The translations under genes and the position numbers were made by a program. This document shows positions 52,197 through 62,406 of a DNA stretch of 64,000 nucleotides, in pieces. The stretch's first letter is position 1. Every line of letters begins with the position of its first letter. The stretch spans positions 1 through 64,000 of the forward strand of contig JADKBL010000007.1 in NCBI GenBank assembly GCA_016718875.1. Direction: 5' to 3'. Source of the DNA: Bacteroidota bacterium (GTDB taxonomy: Bacteria; Bacteroidota; Bacteroidia; Bacteroidales; VadinHA17). The notes below the pieces were generated by a model. It was given only the letters and a program-made list of their open reading frames with translations, had not been told where the DNA came from and made no database searches.

Positions 52197-52388
52197 ATGG
52201 GATTAACTTCTACTCAAAATGTTACATATCGGGAAATAAATGTAAAGGATGCTGATCTGATTGAAGATGCATTCGGTTTTAATTATGATTTCAACGATGT
52301 GGTTGGCTTACTCAGGAAGGTAAGATTTGAACCCGGAGAAGCCCTTACAAAGAGACTGATCGATAAGATTGAAAATTACGGTCGGTAA
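52197..52388 (+). CDS. Small hypothetical protein (63 residues)
   Basis: A 63-residue acidic, mostly helical protein (INVKDADLIEDAFGFNYDFNDVVGLLRKVRFEPGEALTKRLIDKI) with no cysteines or signal. It has an ATG start and is followed by a strong terminator (52398-52427). The clear helix-turn pattern LLRKVRFEPGEALTKRLID supports a real gene. It lies between the ECF sigma gene and the SPFH operon on the same strand. Function unknown. Confidence 0.6.
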   Translation: MGLTSTQNVTYREINVKDADLIEDAFGFNYDFNDVVGLLRKVRFEPGEALTKRLIDKIENYGR

Positions 52389-52397
52389 GAAAAACTA

Positions 52398-52427
52398 AAC
52401 ACAGGAAAAAAATCCTGTGTTTTTTTT
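52398..52427 (+). terminator. Rho-independent terminator
   Basis: AACACAGGA (52398-52406) pairs with TCCTGTGTT (52413-52421) around an A6 loop, followed by T residues to 52427. It ends the 63-residue gene transcript. Confidence 0.88.
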
Positions 52428-52456
52428 GTTTATATTAATTTAAAATAATATCTTTG
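52426..52456 (+). promoter_or_regulatory. Promoter of the SPFH operon
   Basis: TTG (52426-52428), a 20-base spacer and TATCTTTG (52449-52456), 25 bases before the SPFH start codon. It starts inside the T-run of the preceding terminator. Confidence 0.7.
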
Positions 52457-52481
52457 TGATATCATAATAATATCATCTGAA

Positions 52482-53336
52482 ATGAAAAAAGAATTTACAG
52501 TAAAACCCATGTCGGGTTATGTCGCTCTGCTGATGGCAATATTATTTGTCGGCGGGGCAATTGCCGGATTTGCTTATGGAGTAATCTGGCTTGGAATTGT
52601 TCTTACACTGCTTTTTGTTTTGATGGTCACAGGATTCAAGGTAGTAAATCCTAATTCATCATGCGTAATGGTGCTGTTTGGTGCATACAAAGGAACTATC
52701 AGGGAGAATGGATTCTTCTGGGTAAATCCATTCTATATTACCAGGCATATCTCCCTCAGAGCACGAAATTTCAATGGTGAGCCTATTAAGGTGAATGATA
52801 AAATAGGTAATCCCATTAAGATTGGTCTGGTACTCGTTTGGAGAGTTGAAGAGACTTATAAGGCAGTATTTGATGTTGATGATTACCAGCATTTTGTACT
52901 GGTTCAGAGCGATGCTGCTCTTCGTAAGCTGGCCGGATTATATCCATATGATAACTTTGAGGACCATGAGGCTGTTATTGCCCTTAGAAGCGGAGGCGAA
53001 GAGGTAAATAATGAACTCGAGAAAGAGATCAGGGAAAGGCTTCTGATTTGCGGTATTGAAGTTATTGAAGCAAGGATTAACTATATTGCCTATGCTGAAG
53101 AGATTGCCAATGCAATGCTACGCCGTCAGCAGGCTACTGCAGTAGTAGCAGCCAGATTTAAAATCGTTGAAGGAGCCGTATCAATGGTAGAGATGGCACT
53201 TGAACAGCTTTCAAACAAGAAAATTGTAGATCTTGATGAAGAGAAAAAAGCTGCCATGGTTAGCAACCTGATGGTAGTCCTCTGTGGTGATAAAGATGCC
53301 ACCCCAATTGTAAATACAGGTACTTTGCATTCATAA
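52482..53336 (+). CDS. SPFH (stomatin/prohibitin-like) domain membrane protein
   Basis: A 284-residue protein with two close N-terminal membrane segments (VALLMAILFVGGAIAGFAYGVIWLGIVLTLLFVLMV) and an SPFH domain: VNPNSSCVMVLFGAYKGTIRENGFFWVNPFY, then IKIGLVLVWRVEETYKAVFDVDDY. A long helical segment (EEVNNELEKEIRERLLICGIEVIEARINYIAYAEEIANAMLRRQQATAVVAAR) resembles the oligomerising helix of prohibitins and flotillins. Members form large membrane rings. The two following genes overlap or nearly touch, so all three form an operon. Confidence 0.9.
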   Translation: MKKEFTVKPMSGYVALLMAILFVGGAIAGFAYGVIWLGIVLTLLFVLMVTGFKVVNPNSSCVMVLFGAYKGTIRENGFFWVNPFYITRHISLRARNFNGEPIKVNDKIGNPIKIGLVLVWRVEETYKAVFDVDDYQHFVLVQSDAALRKLAGLYPYDNFEDHEAVIALRSGGEEVNNELEKEIRERLLICGIEVIEARINYIAYAEEIANAMLRRQQATAVVAARFKIVEGAVSMVEMALEQLSNKKIVDLDEEKKAAMVSNLMVVLCGDKDATPIVNTGTLHS

Positions 53337-53339
53337 ATT

Positions 53340-53534
53340 ATGAGTGATAAAAAGCCATTTGTTCTGAGGATCGATCCTGAGAAACTTAAAGCGCTGGAGA
53401 AATGGGCTGCTGATGAATTCCGCAGTACAAACGGGCAGATTGAGTATATTCTTGATCAGGCATTGAAAAAGTCGGGTAGATGGAAATCAAAGACAGACAA
53501 CAATAATACAGATAAAAATGAACAGACCAGTTAA
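53340..53534 (+). CDS. Ribbon-helix-helix (Arc-like) protein
   Basis: A 64-residue protein: FVLRIDPEKLKALEKWAADEFRSTNGQIEYILDQALKK is a typical ribbon-helix-helix sequence in which a short beta strand (FVLRID) reads DNA and the two helices dimerise. The tail is Lys/Asn/Asp-rich. It begins 3 bases after the SPFH stop and overlaps the next gene by 17 bases. It may regulate the operon or act with the SPFH protein. Confidence 0.85.
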   Translation: MSDKKPFVLRIDPEKLKALEKWAADEFRSTNGQIEYILDQALKKSGRWKSKTDNNNTDKNEQTS

Positions 53535-53733
53535 ATATTCTTGTCCAAAGTGCGGATCAAAGAGTTTCACAACCAGCACTATGTGGGTATCAAAAAGTAT
53601 TCTTTCGAAGCTATTTGATATTGAGAACAACAGGTACTCTGTAGTAATCTGCTCTGAATGCAAGTATGCCGAGTTTTACAGATTGCCTCTGAAGAGACTT
53701 GGCGAGGTAATTGAATACCGGAAAGATAATTAG
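53518..53733 (+). CDS. Zinc-ribbon protein (DUF2082-like)
   Basis: A 71-residue protein with two CxxC pairs: KYSCPKCGSKSF and VVICSECKYAEFYRL, separated by a SKSILSKLFDIENNRYS loop. This matches the DUF2082 zinc-ribbon family. The role is unknown; nucleic acid binding is possible. The start overlaps the ribbon-helix-helix gene by 17 bases, which supports translational coupling. Confidence 0.85.
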   Translation: MNRPVKYSCPKCGSKSFTTSTMWVSKSILSKLFDIENNRYSVVICSECKYAEFYRLPLKRLGEVIEYRKDN

Positions 53734-53739
53734 TTCAGA

Positions 53740-54444
53740 TTACTGATTGATGAAGTAAATGGAATGGCAGGCAGAAACGCCTGCCGTTTCTGTTCTCAGC
53801 CTGCTTGAACCTAAGTGTACCGGTAAAAATCCATTTTTTGATGCATTTAGGATTTCCTCTTCACTGAAGTCTCCTTCCGGACCGATCAATATGACAGCAT
53901 TATCACCCTTCCTGTATATATCTGAAATTTTTGCCCTTTCAACAGAATTTCTGCAATGGGCAATCATCTTTTTCTCAGCGGAAGGCTGTCCAATAAATTT
54001 TTCGAAGCTCATTGGTTCGTTTAGAACAGGTTTAAGCGCCTTAAGAGACTGCTTCATAGCTGAGATTATGATATTTTCAGTTCTTTCCTGCTTAACAGAT
54101 TGTTTCTCAGTGTTTTTGCAGATTAATGGAGTTATCTCATCTATGCCTATTTCCACACTTTTCTCTACAAACCATTCGAACCTTTCAGGATTCTTGAGAG
54201 GTGAAATTGCTATATGGAGCCTGTAATCCCTGTTTTCAAAGTTGTTTCTTACCTCTGAAACCGTAATCAGGCATCTTTTAGGATCAGGATCACTTACATG
54301 GCCTTCATAGAGGTTTCCTCTTCCATCTATCAGCTTTACAGAGGTTCCTTTGACCATCCTCAGTACCCTGATGCAATGCTTTGATTCTTTTTCATCAAGC
54401 ATATAGGAGTCTCCATTGATACCCGGTGCATAAAATATCTGCAT
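53740..54444 (-). CDS. rsmE: 16S rRNA (uracil(1498)-N(3))-methyltransferase
   Basis: A 234-residue SPOUT-type methyltransferase: MQIFYAPGINGDSYMLDEKESKHCIRVLRM (PUA-like start), RFEWFVEKSVEIGIDEITPLICKNTEK, VILIGPEGDFSEEEI and the C-terminal knot PVHLGSSRLRTETAGVSA. It makes m3U1498 in 16S rRNA. Start set at MQIFYAP (54444). A minus-strand -7 box TACTTTTG lies at 54460-54467. It converges with the zinc-ribbon gene. Confidence 0.93.
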   Translation of the reverse strand: MQIFYAPGINGDSYMLDEKESKHCIRVLRMVKGTSVKLIDGRGNLYEGHVSDPDPKRCLITVSEVRNNFENRDYRLHIAISPLKNPERFEWFVEKSVEIGIDEITPLICKNTEKQSVKQERTENIIISAMKQSLKALKPVLNEPMSFEKFIGQPSAEKKMIAHCRNSVERAKISDIYRKGDNAVILIGPEGDFSEEEILNASKNGFLPVHLGSSRLRTETAGVSACHSIYFINQ

Positions 54445-54542
54445 GTTTAAGAGTTTATGCAAAAGTAAGAATAAAGGATTACAGTTATTATTTCTGAAAT
54501 TCTTTATCTTACTTTAGACCGCAAGACCGCAAAACCATAATT

Positions 54543-55049
54543 ATGAAAATAGGCCTTATCTCTGATACCCACGGGTGGATACATCCACGTTTGTTCGACC
54601 ACTTTGAAAAGTGCGATGAGATCTGGCATGCCGGCGATATAGGGAATATTCAGACTGCAGATGCCCTTTCGGCTTTCAGACCATTGAGAGCTGTTTATGG
54701 CAATATTGATGATGCAATTGTGCGATCGGCCTACAAGGAAAATGAATATTTTATGGCAGAGGAAATGAGGATATTTATAACACACATAGGAGGGTCACCC
54801 GGCCGTTATGAAGCCAGAATTAGGAGTAAACTTTCAGAAAACCCTCCCGATATACTCATATGTGGTCATTCTCATATTGCCAAAGTCATATTCGACAGGA
54901 AGTTTGGATTCCTTTTTATAAATCCGGGTGCCGCTGGTTATAATGGTTTTCATAAATATATGACAGCCATCAGGTTTCAGATTGATGGTAAGAATATTCA
55001 CGATCTGGAGTTAATAGAACTTGGAGAAAGAGGAAAAGTGGTTATCTGA
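54543..55049 (+). CDS. YfcE/MJ0936-type metallophosphoesterase
   Basis: A 168-residue single-domain calcineurin-like phosphoesterase with all the metal motifs: MKIGLISDTHGWI, EIWHAGDIGN, VYGNIDD, FITHIGG and CGHSHIAKV, then FINPGAAG. These cytoplasmic enzymes cleave phosphodiesters. The target is not known. Its stop overlaps the end of the large convergent gene by 8 bases. Confidence 0.92.
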   Translation: MKIGLISDTHGWIHPRLFDHFEKCDEIWHAGDIGNIQTADALSAFRPLRAVYGNIDDAIVRSAYKENEYFMAEEMRIFITHIGGSPGRYEARIRSKLSENPPDILICGHSHIAKVIFDRKFGFLFINPGAAGYNGFHKYMTAIRFQIDGKNIHDLELIELGERGKVVI

Positions 55050-58000
55050 TAACATCCTCTAAAGGTTCTTCACTTGTCATTCTTCTGAGGAAACTCTGAA
55101 GCCTGCCTTCAGCAGCAATCATATATGTATACGGAACTCTGACAGATGCATCAGGGTGCTTTCTGTCGTTTATTTTTATGGTGGTGATAAGTGAGTTATA
55201 AGCAGAATTGCCTGACTGGGTCATAAGGACACCCCTGAAGTATGAAAAATAATACCAGGTGGCATCATCAGCCTTCAGGTAAACATCCAGCATATCGCCG
55301 GATCTTCTTCTCTGTATCTCCACATAGCCGTCAACATATGTATTAATTGGCTGAGTGCCAATAAATCCTATTCCGATCTTGCCTTTTGATCTGAATGATG
55401 CAGTCGATTCATTCCAGAAAAATTTTACATCATTAAGGAGGAGTTCATATGTGAATTCTTTTGGAAGGTTCCTGGTTGCTCCGAAAAGATCGATGTCCTC
55501 CTTCAGTTGCGCGGCAGCAGCAGTACCCATAAGATCTTTCATTCCTTTAGTATACAGATCAGAATTGAGATTCACCGGGGTTAATGTCGGCATCATCCTT
55601 AACTCGTCAGCCATCATTTTAAGTCCTTCGGGCGAAAAATGGAAATCCATTGCAAGTATAGACTCAATATTTACTGTTCCTGAATCCATCCGGTGAATGA
55701 AATTACCTGCACTTGACATCTGGAAAAGATCATATTTGGTGCCAAAGCTGAGGTTTCCTTCACCTGACATTACACAATAGTTTTTGTCAAAGCTTATAAG
55801 ATTGCCATTGAGAGCAGGATCTGTAAGTTTTGCCAGTGAGCTGATCAGATATCTTCCTTTTTCCTTCTCGTAATAAAGAAAACCGGTAGCATTGACAAGG
55901 GGAACGTCAGTCCAGGATTTCTGTGCCGACAGGAAAGCAGGATAGATGTGTATAGAATCAGCATTGATATATGACCCGGAGAATACGAGGTTATCATTTA
56001 TGTCTCTGGGTTTATCGCTTACAGGGATGAGAATCTTCAGTGGATCAATTGTTGATTTGAACTTTAAACTGTAGCTAACCATGTTGCTGCAGTTATGTAC
56101 TATGCCAACCGACCCTGTGAATGTCAGAAGCTGCGATCTGGCAGAAAGCATAACATCTCCTGAATACGAAAATGCAGGACTGAGCATGAACTTCTGGCTA
56201 ACAGGAATTATTCCCTTAGCAGTTGTTGTAAGAGTATCTACTGAAAGCTCAGGGAATTTTATCTGCTGTATCTCTTTATTTTCATCTGTATAATCATATA
56301 TCGCACTTCCTGTATATCTCTTAGTAGATTCAATATCGATAGCTGCTGAGTGAAGTATATGTCTGTTATTCACAGCTACAAGTGCATTCTGAAGGGTTTC
56401 TATTTTGGCCCTTCGTGAAATTGTGATCTTTCCGCTGTCAGGCTGAATGAGTGCATCAGCAACCCGGATATAATTTATATTTTCAGCTTCAATAAGCTCC
56501 CTGTCGAGATTATATAATCCTTTCCATGATGAGAATGAGACCGTATCCTCAAGGTTATTGGTAGCAAAAAATGTTGGTTTATCGAGATTGGAGAACGGCT
56601 GTCTGAGAAGCTGTTCGGACGTCATAAGAGTGGTATTCGATTTCCCCTTTTGCTCCATGCTGAGTATTCTTGACTGCATGCTATAAGTAAAGTCTGTCAT
56701 AGTACAGATATACTGCAGTTCGGGAAATTTAACCATTGAAGAGTCGGTATTGAGCCTGAATTTTGCTGTTTGCAGATCGAAGTTTATATCAGTGTTTGCA
56801 TTTTCAGCAATAAAGGAATAACCGCTTGTAGATTTTGATTTCAGATTATAGTCAGAGGTATCTGCCCTGATTGCATTTGATCTGAAATTGAACAGGTTTG
56901 AAGTTATCCTCGAATCAGTCATTTCTATTGCTCCTTTGGCCAGTAGTTTTGAAGGAGTCAGAGTAACAGAACCATCGAGAGTTGTTCCATTCTCAAACAT
57001 TTCGAATTTCTTTCCAACAGTGTTTGTGGCAATCCATTCATCAGGTTTTGTGAGCCAATTTACCGCTACATCTTCACTGTTAAGGACGGGGAACAAGCCG
57101 GCAGCATCTTTTACTATATTAAACGATTTAACCTGCGAAATCATTGAATCGGGAAAGAAATGATACTCCTCTGCCACAGTTGTCGAAGAGAGTCTTTTCA
57201 TGGTACCGCTGCCGATAAGACCTCTGTTGCTCATGCTTATCTCATTGTAAAGTATTCCTTTATCACCATATACACCAATACCGTCATCTGGTATTATCAT
57301 GTTAAATCCCAGTGAGTTACTATCCTGGATTGTAAGATATTGCTTCATTGGTTTGAGAATATTTCCACCTATGAACTCTCCAGAAAGGTTCATGTCCTCA
57401 TAGGTATAATGGTCAATATTCTCATATGTAAAAGGATCTACCTTAAAGTAGAAATCCTTCTGAGGATAGACACCCTCAAGACCTGCAATCTTATCGTAGA
57501 AAATATAGGAGTATGATATTGCATTTATGATAGGATATTCTTTGTAACTTCTTAATCCTGATTTATTTGCCGGATGGTCAATGAAAAGCTCGGCTGTACC
57601 AAGTTCAATAAGGTTATTGATCTCCTGGATTACAGGGTTGCCATACATATCCTTCTGTTCAGTCTCTACCGAAATTCTGAGTGAGTCTATCTTCTGAAGC
57701 CTGATCTTGAATGTATCATAGTTGAATGAAAAATTCTTTCCGTATACAGTGAAAAGTCCAGCTTCAACTACCCCGTCGAAATGAATGCTTCTGTTCTTTT
57801 CAATAACAAGCTGCCTGTTATAGGGAAACATAGCCACTCTCTGCGAATCACTCAGAAGTACCCCATTTACACCGTTAACAGTCAGGTTGTAATTCTTAAG
57901 ATCAAGTACAGCATTGTCGATCGGTGCTTTGGTAGAACTTACGATTCTCATCACATCATAGTCAATTCTTTTCCGTAAGAATCGAGGTAGTCCTTTGTCT

Positions 58001-59531
58001 TTTGTTTAATAGTCACTTCATTATTGGCCCTGTCATAGAATAGGAAACCCTTGTTGGCAAGATCGATACACATTCCGGTAACTGATTCATCCGGTTTGTT
58101 CAGCCATTTCGCAAATTCAGGTACAGGGAATGTTTCAGAGTAGTACCAGTCAGCAAATTTGAGAAGCCTGTTAAGCGGATGGTACTGGTCAAGTCCCATA
58201 AGCCTGAAGAAATCATCAGTATTAAAAAAGGAAACAGATTCAAACAACGCTTCTCCAAGTGCAGCTCCCCTGGCTCTGGATAGTACTATTTTCGATTCAT
58301 CCATGTTCCAGGTAAGGTATTCAAAATACATGTCAAGGTTGTGGAAGGAATCAAAATAAGGGCTTTTGGATATCGGGTTGTTAGTTCTGAACAGGTTTAC
58401 CTGCCTGTTTCCTGCAAAATATGAGAACCCAAGGTTTGAATGATAAATGGAGTCTTTATCAAGATAGAGAGTCATTGATGTCTCCTGGCTGTTGAGGCCT
58501 GTTTTGGAGAAAATAAACTCCCTGGCACTTATTTTAAGGTATAGTGTATCATTTCTGTAGAGAGTTATTTTTGCAGGAGCATATCGCTCGCCTGTACCTT
58601 TAACGGTAGCACCTTCAAAGGAAAGTCCTCCTTCATAATTAACACCCTTATACATGTTGTTAATTTTGAATTCCTTGGCATATGTAGCGAACTGTGGAAA
58701 GTTTGCCTTTTCAGGAGAACTGAAGCTGGTGGCTCTGTCAGTTATGGAACCAAGCACTGGTTCCTTAAAATATGTACTGTGACTTATTTTTACAGAATCA
58801 AGCCTGAAGTTGTTCCTTGTTATATCAATTGTATATTTTCCCAGATCAACTGATACATCATTCCTGCTGAAGCCGGCCTTTTCCCATGTAACAATACCCT
58901 TCGACCCGATAAACTGCTGAATATCGGGATAATACTCCCCTGTAACATTATAGATTTCTGTGCTGTCTCTCTGCGAATAGCAGGTAAGAGTAGCATTTGT
59001 TACAGAAGCAGAGTAGACTGTATCGTGCAGAAACTTAATAGCACTGTTTTTAACTTTCCACTTCACACTTCCCGATTCAAAAAGAATATTATCCTTTAAC
59101 ATCGAACCGGTATTTTTGAAATACCTGTGAAGGTTGTCATTCGTGAATCTTGGAATAAAAGCGATCTCACTCAACCCTGTTATCCAGTTCCTGAAGAATG
59201 TTTCATCCTTATTTTTTTCTGAAAAGATGATAAGAGTTGTAAGAAAATCGCTGAAATGAGGTACTGGTCTCATGCTCCTGGCAGACATCTGGCTTGAGAC
59301 ATCAATGATCCTGCTTTTGTTCTCGGAACTGAAGGTGGTACTGTCCCATTTGGCAAGGAATGTGTTGAGGTTGGAGAGCTGGTCGGGTTTAAGGTTAGGT
59401 CCCATAAATGCGACAAGCTCGGCCCTGTACTTCTCCGGATCGCCTGAAAAAGCACTCCTTCCCTGTGAGCAGACGATCACAGGAAAAGCAATAAACAGAA
59501 AGAGAACAGAAAGTGTCTGTTTTTTCAACAT
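55042..59531 (-). pseudogene. Very large secreted protein of unknown function, one frameshift
   Basis: Two frames that read as one protein of about 1500 residues. The first frame begins with a Sec signal (MLKKQTLSVLFLFIAFPVIVCSQ) and runs to about 57970; the second begins around VMRIVSSTKAPIDNAVLDLKNYNLTVNGVNG. Restoring one A in the run at 57969-57972 (minus strand) gives YLDSYGKRIDYDVMRIVSS across the join. The sequence is beta-rich, with many Thr/Ser/Asn and repeated strand patterns (for example GSVTLTPSKLLAKGAIEMTDSRI, SGDVMLSARSQLLTFTGSVGI), reminiscent of long periplasmic or outer-membrane proteins that carry AsmA/TamB-like or LPS-bridge-like beta-folds. No family is firmly recognised. 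It lies between tpiA and the phosphoesterase gene. Confidence 0.7.
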
Positions 59532-59564
59532 TAGTATCTTATATAAACACTCTTCCTTCAACCT

Positions 59565-59611
59565 CACACCGCACGCCTCACACCTCACAGGCCTCCCGAT
59601 AGCTATCGGGA
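59565..59611. repeat. CTCACAC-type repeat and perfect palindrome
   Basis: Imperfect CACAC/CGCAC/CCTCAC units (59565-59589) are followed by an 18-base perfect palindrome TCCCGATAGCTATCGGGA (59594-59611). It lies between tpiA and the upstream end of the large gene. It looks like another dispersed intergenic repeat. Confidence 0.6.
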
Positions 59612-59621
59612 CGCCCAACAT

Positions 59622-60380
59622 CTACACCGCCTCAATGATTCCAACAAAATCTTCTCTCTTAAGTGCTGCACCGCCAATAAGTCCTCCGTCAACATCAGGT
59701 TTTGAGAATATTTCTTTAGCATTTGAAGGTTTACAGCTTCCGCCGTAAAGTATCGGAAGTTTTTTGGAACAATCACTGCCATATTTTTCCTTAACAAGGT
59801 CGCGGATATATTTGTGCATCTCCTGAGCCTGTTCCGGTGAAGCAGTCAGGCCTGTTCCTATTGCCCAAACCGGTTCATAGGCGATTACAATTCTGTCCAT
59901 CTGCTCGGAAGTTAGGGAAAAAAGCCCTTCTTCAAGCTGCCTCTTAACGATAATAAAATGCTTTTTATCCTCCCTCTCTTTCAGCACTTCTCCGCAGCAG
60001 AAAATCACTTTCAATCCGCTGTTGATAGCCAATAATGTTTTTTTATTCAGTAATTTATCGTCCTCGTGGTAGTAACTTCTTCTTTCGGAGTGACCTATAA
60101 TAACATATTCAGCACCTGTGCTTTTTACCATCCAGGCTGATACTTCTCCTGTAAAAGCACCGGATGCTTCAGCTGCACAGTTCTGAGCTCCAAGGGCAAC
60201 TCTGCCATGTTTAAGAACTTCATGAACACCTGCAAGATGAATGAAAGGAGGACATAATATAACTGTGACTTTTTCAGCAGGTTTTTCGCTGAAGTATTTG
60301 TCAATCGAGCCTGCCAGTTTAATCCCTTCAGCCAGATCCATATTCATCTTCCAGTTGCCTGCAACAATTTTTTTTCTCAT
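59622..60380 (-). CDS. tpiA: Triosephosphate isomerase
   Basis: A 252-residue TIM-barrel enzyme with the catalytic set: MRKKIVAGNWKMNMD (N11 and K13 type residues), VIIGHSERRSYYHEDD (His), IAYEPVWAIGTGLTASPEQAQEMH (Glu) and LYGGSCKPSNAKEI. It interconverts dihydroxyacetone phosphate and glyceraldehyde-3-phosphate. Start set at MRKKIVAG (60380); three extra codons upstream are possible. It follows the DoxX gene by 42 bases on the same strand. Confidence 0.96.
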   Translation of the reverse strand: MRKKIVAGNWKMNMDLAEGIKLAGSIDKYFSEKPAEKVTVILCPPFIHLAGVHEVLKHGRVALGAQNCAAEASGAFTGEVSAWMVKSTGAEYVIIGHSERRSYYHEDDKLLNKKTLLAINSGLKVIFCCGEVLKEREDKKHFIIVKRQLEEGLFSLTSEQMDRIVIAYEPVWAIGTGLTASPEQAQEMHKYIRDLVKEKYGSDCSKKLPILYGGSCKPSNAKEIFSKPDVDGGLIGGAALKREDFVGIIEAV

Positions 60381-60422
60381 ACAATTCAATTTTTAATAGT
60401 GTTTATTTTATTTTGTAGATTT

Positions 60423-61642
60423 TTACCTGGTGTATCTTCTTATATTTAACCCTAATATAATCAAAATAAGTAACAGAGCTTCAATTACTGAAATAACAGC
60501 AAATGGACCTGCACCGGTTTTTTTCATGTTACTGTCATTTGCTGATGAAATTTTACTGAACCAATCCTTTTCCGGGACTGTTGCCCATGACCATTTGCCG
60601 GCAATCGCCCCGTCTTTAAGGAGCATGTAGCCCGGATTGGCTCTTACCATGCTCTTGAGTGTTGTTTCATCAACTGTACAGAAATTCTGTCCGCTGAGAT
60701 ATTTTTGTAGCTCGTCCGATGAAGTTGCAGTAAGTATATAAAAGCTTATTCCGAGATCGTCAACATAATTTCCAAGCTCAAATCCATTCGACAATCTTAT
60801 GGTATCGGCCTTGTTAAGTTTCCCGGATATCATAAAGAGAGAATAGCCTTTGTCTGCAAGGATCTGATTTGTCAGGTCAACTCCGCTGGTATTTGTAATT
60901 GTAAAATCATGAACAGGAGGTAAATAACCTTTTTTTATTAACACTGTTTTCTGATCGACAAATACCAGCTTGTATCGTCAGCAGGATAATTATCAAGTGT
61001 GAATTCCTTTTGCTCACCATTCTTAGTATAGATAAAAGTGGTCTGGTATTTATCCGGTTCAGCTCCTTCCGGTATAACCATCTGGTCAGCAATCTTTATC
61101 CCGGTTTTGTAGGGAAGAAAATCAAGTACGGGCAGATATTTCAGGTTGCCAAGGCAAAAGAAAACAAAAATGATTGCAATAATTCCTGTTATAGCCCATT
61201 CGGTTGAGGACCTGAAAAGTGAGGTGACCTGTTTTCTTCCTGTGAATAGAATAACAGTAAAAATCATCAGAACAACATTTTTCCAGAATGTCTGCCAGTT
61301 TGTAAGATGTATTGCATCACCGAAACAACCGCAGTCTGATACCGGGTTGCTAAGGGCAAGAACGAATGTGAGAGGGGTGAAGATGAGCATCAGAAGAAGG
61401 ACAACCCAGATACCTTCCTTTTGTCTGATGCCGGATATTACGGCGAAGCCTGCTAAAAATTCAGCAGAGCAGAGCAAAATGCCCAATGGCAGACTTAACC
61501 AGTCGAGCCATAGCATATTGAAAGCAAGAAAATAGTCGTGGAATTTATATGCTGAACCGAGAGGATCAATTCCTTTGACCGCTCCGGAAAAAATGAAGAC
61601 CAGTCCAATTATTATTGCGCTTAATTGTCTTAAAGTTTTCAT
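60423..61642 (-). pseudogene. DoxX family membrane protein (BT_3928-like), one frameshift
   Basis: Two frames that join into one protein of about 406 residues. The first has several membrane segments of the DoxX type (LSAIIIGLVFIFSGAVKGIDPLGSAYKFHDYF, ...CGCFGDAIHLTNWQTFWKNVVLMIF) and the conserved CGCFGD near a membrane end. Adding one T to the TTT at 60960-60962 (minus strand) joins DTSWYFVDQKTVLIKKGYLPPVHDFTI to the second frame, a thioredoxin-like or sensor-like periplasmic domain that ends in one more membrane segment (AVISVIEALLLILIILGLNI). Such proteins are typical of Bacteroidales; role unknown. The start overlaps tmk's end by 4 bases. Confidence 0.8.
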
Positions 61643-62325
61643 CCTGCCAGTTTTCTTAATTCCAATAATCCTGTTATTTTATTGAATATCTCCTTCGGAG
61701 GCAGCATTTCTCCCTGATTACCGCAATCAATTACAGCCAGATGATCGTCGGTCCGGGCTACTTTCAGGTATATCTCTCTCACTTTTCGCTGGAAATCAAG
61801 ACTCTCCTCATGAATATCCCTGGTCCCGTTCAGATAACTCCGGTCATCTCCTGTGCGTGAGCTGCTGAGTTTTTTTTCTGTGAACTGATGCGGCACATCG
61901 AGGAAAATATTGAGGTCGGGGCGGGGTATTGAGAAATGTATGAATTCAAGAGAAAGTATCCATTTCATAAGCTTTTCCTGTTCCTCCTCCGATTCGAGTT
62001 TAGCACACTGGTAAGCAATATTTGAGTAAGTGTATCTGTCAAGCAGGACTATTTTTCCGTCTTTTAGCCAGTGTTCAATCAGTGAAGCAGAGTCTCTTCT
62101 GTCACCTGCATATATCATGGCTACGAGGTATGGATTTACTTCATTGAGTGAGCCGAATTCACCTCTGAGGAACCTGGCAATAAGCTCTCCGAAATATGGT
62201 TCATCCGTCCTCGGAAAATGAAGATATTCGCAGCTTAATCCCTTAAGGCTGAAATACTCCTTAAGTAGTTTAATCTGTGTTGATTTTCCTGCACCATCAA
62301 CTCCCTCAATAACAAAAAGCTTCAT
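61639..62325 (-). CDS. tmk: Thymidylate kinase
   Basis: A 228-residue P-loop kinase: LFVIEGVDGAGKSTQIKLLKEYF (Walker A), YLHFPRTDEPYFGELIARFLRGE, LDRYTYSNIAYQCAK and SIPRPDLNIFLDVPHQFTEKKLSSSR. It phosphorylates dTMP. The protein is somewhat longer than the classical form (about 210) because of the insert at residues 110-160. The stop overlaps the DoxX start by 4 bases; both are likely on one transcript with tpiA. It is divergent from folP. Confidence 0.9.
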   Translation of the reverse strand: MKLFVIEGVDGAGKSTQIKLLKEYFSLKGLSCEYLHFPRTDEPYFGELIARFLRGEFGSLNEVNPYLVAMIYAGDRRDSASLIEHWLKDGKIVLLDRYTYSNIAYQCAKLESEEEQEKLMKWILSLEFIHFSIPRPDLNIFLDVPHQFTEKKLSSSRTGDDRSYLNGTRDIHEESLDFQRKVREIYLKVARTDDHLAVIDCGNQGEMLPPKEIFNKITGLLELRKLAG

Positions 62326-62348
62326 TAAGTCATCCTTTTCTTAGTATG

Positions 62349-62356
62349 CAAATGTA
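62349..62356 (-). promoter_or_regulatory. -7 promoter box for the tmk transcript
   Basis: On the minus strand this reads TACATTTG, a full match to TAnnTTTG, 23 bases before the tmk start. No TTG at the -33 position was seen. Confidence 0.4.
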
Positions 62357-62406
62357 ATAAGCTTAAATTTAAAATCATTAAATTCGGCTGTTAAAACAAT
62401 TTGTAA

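Noticed and set aside
57951..57970. Two separate genes for the large protein halves
   Set aside because: The second half lacks a signal peptide and a sensible start, while one restored base gives a smooth continuous sequence across the join.
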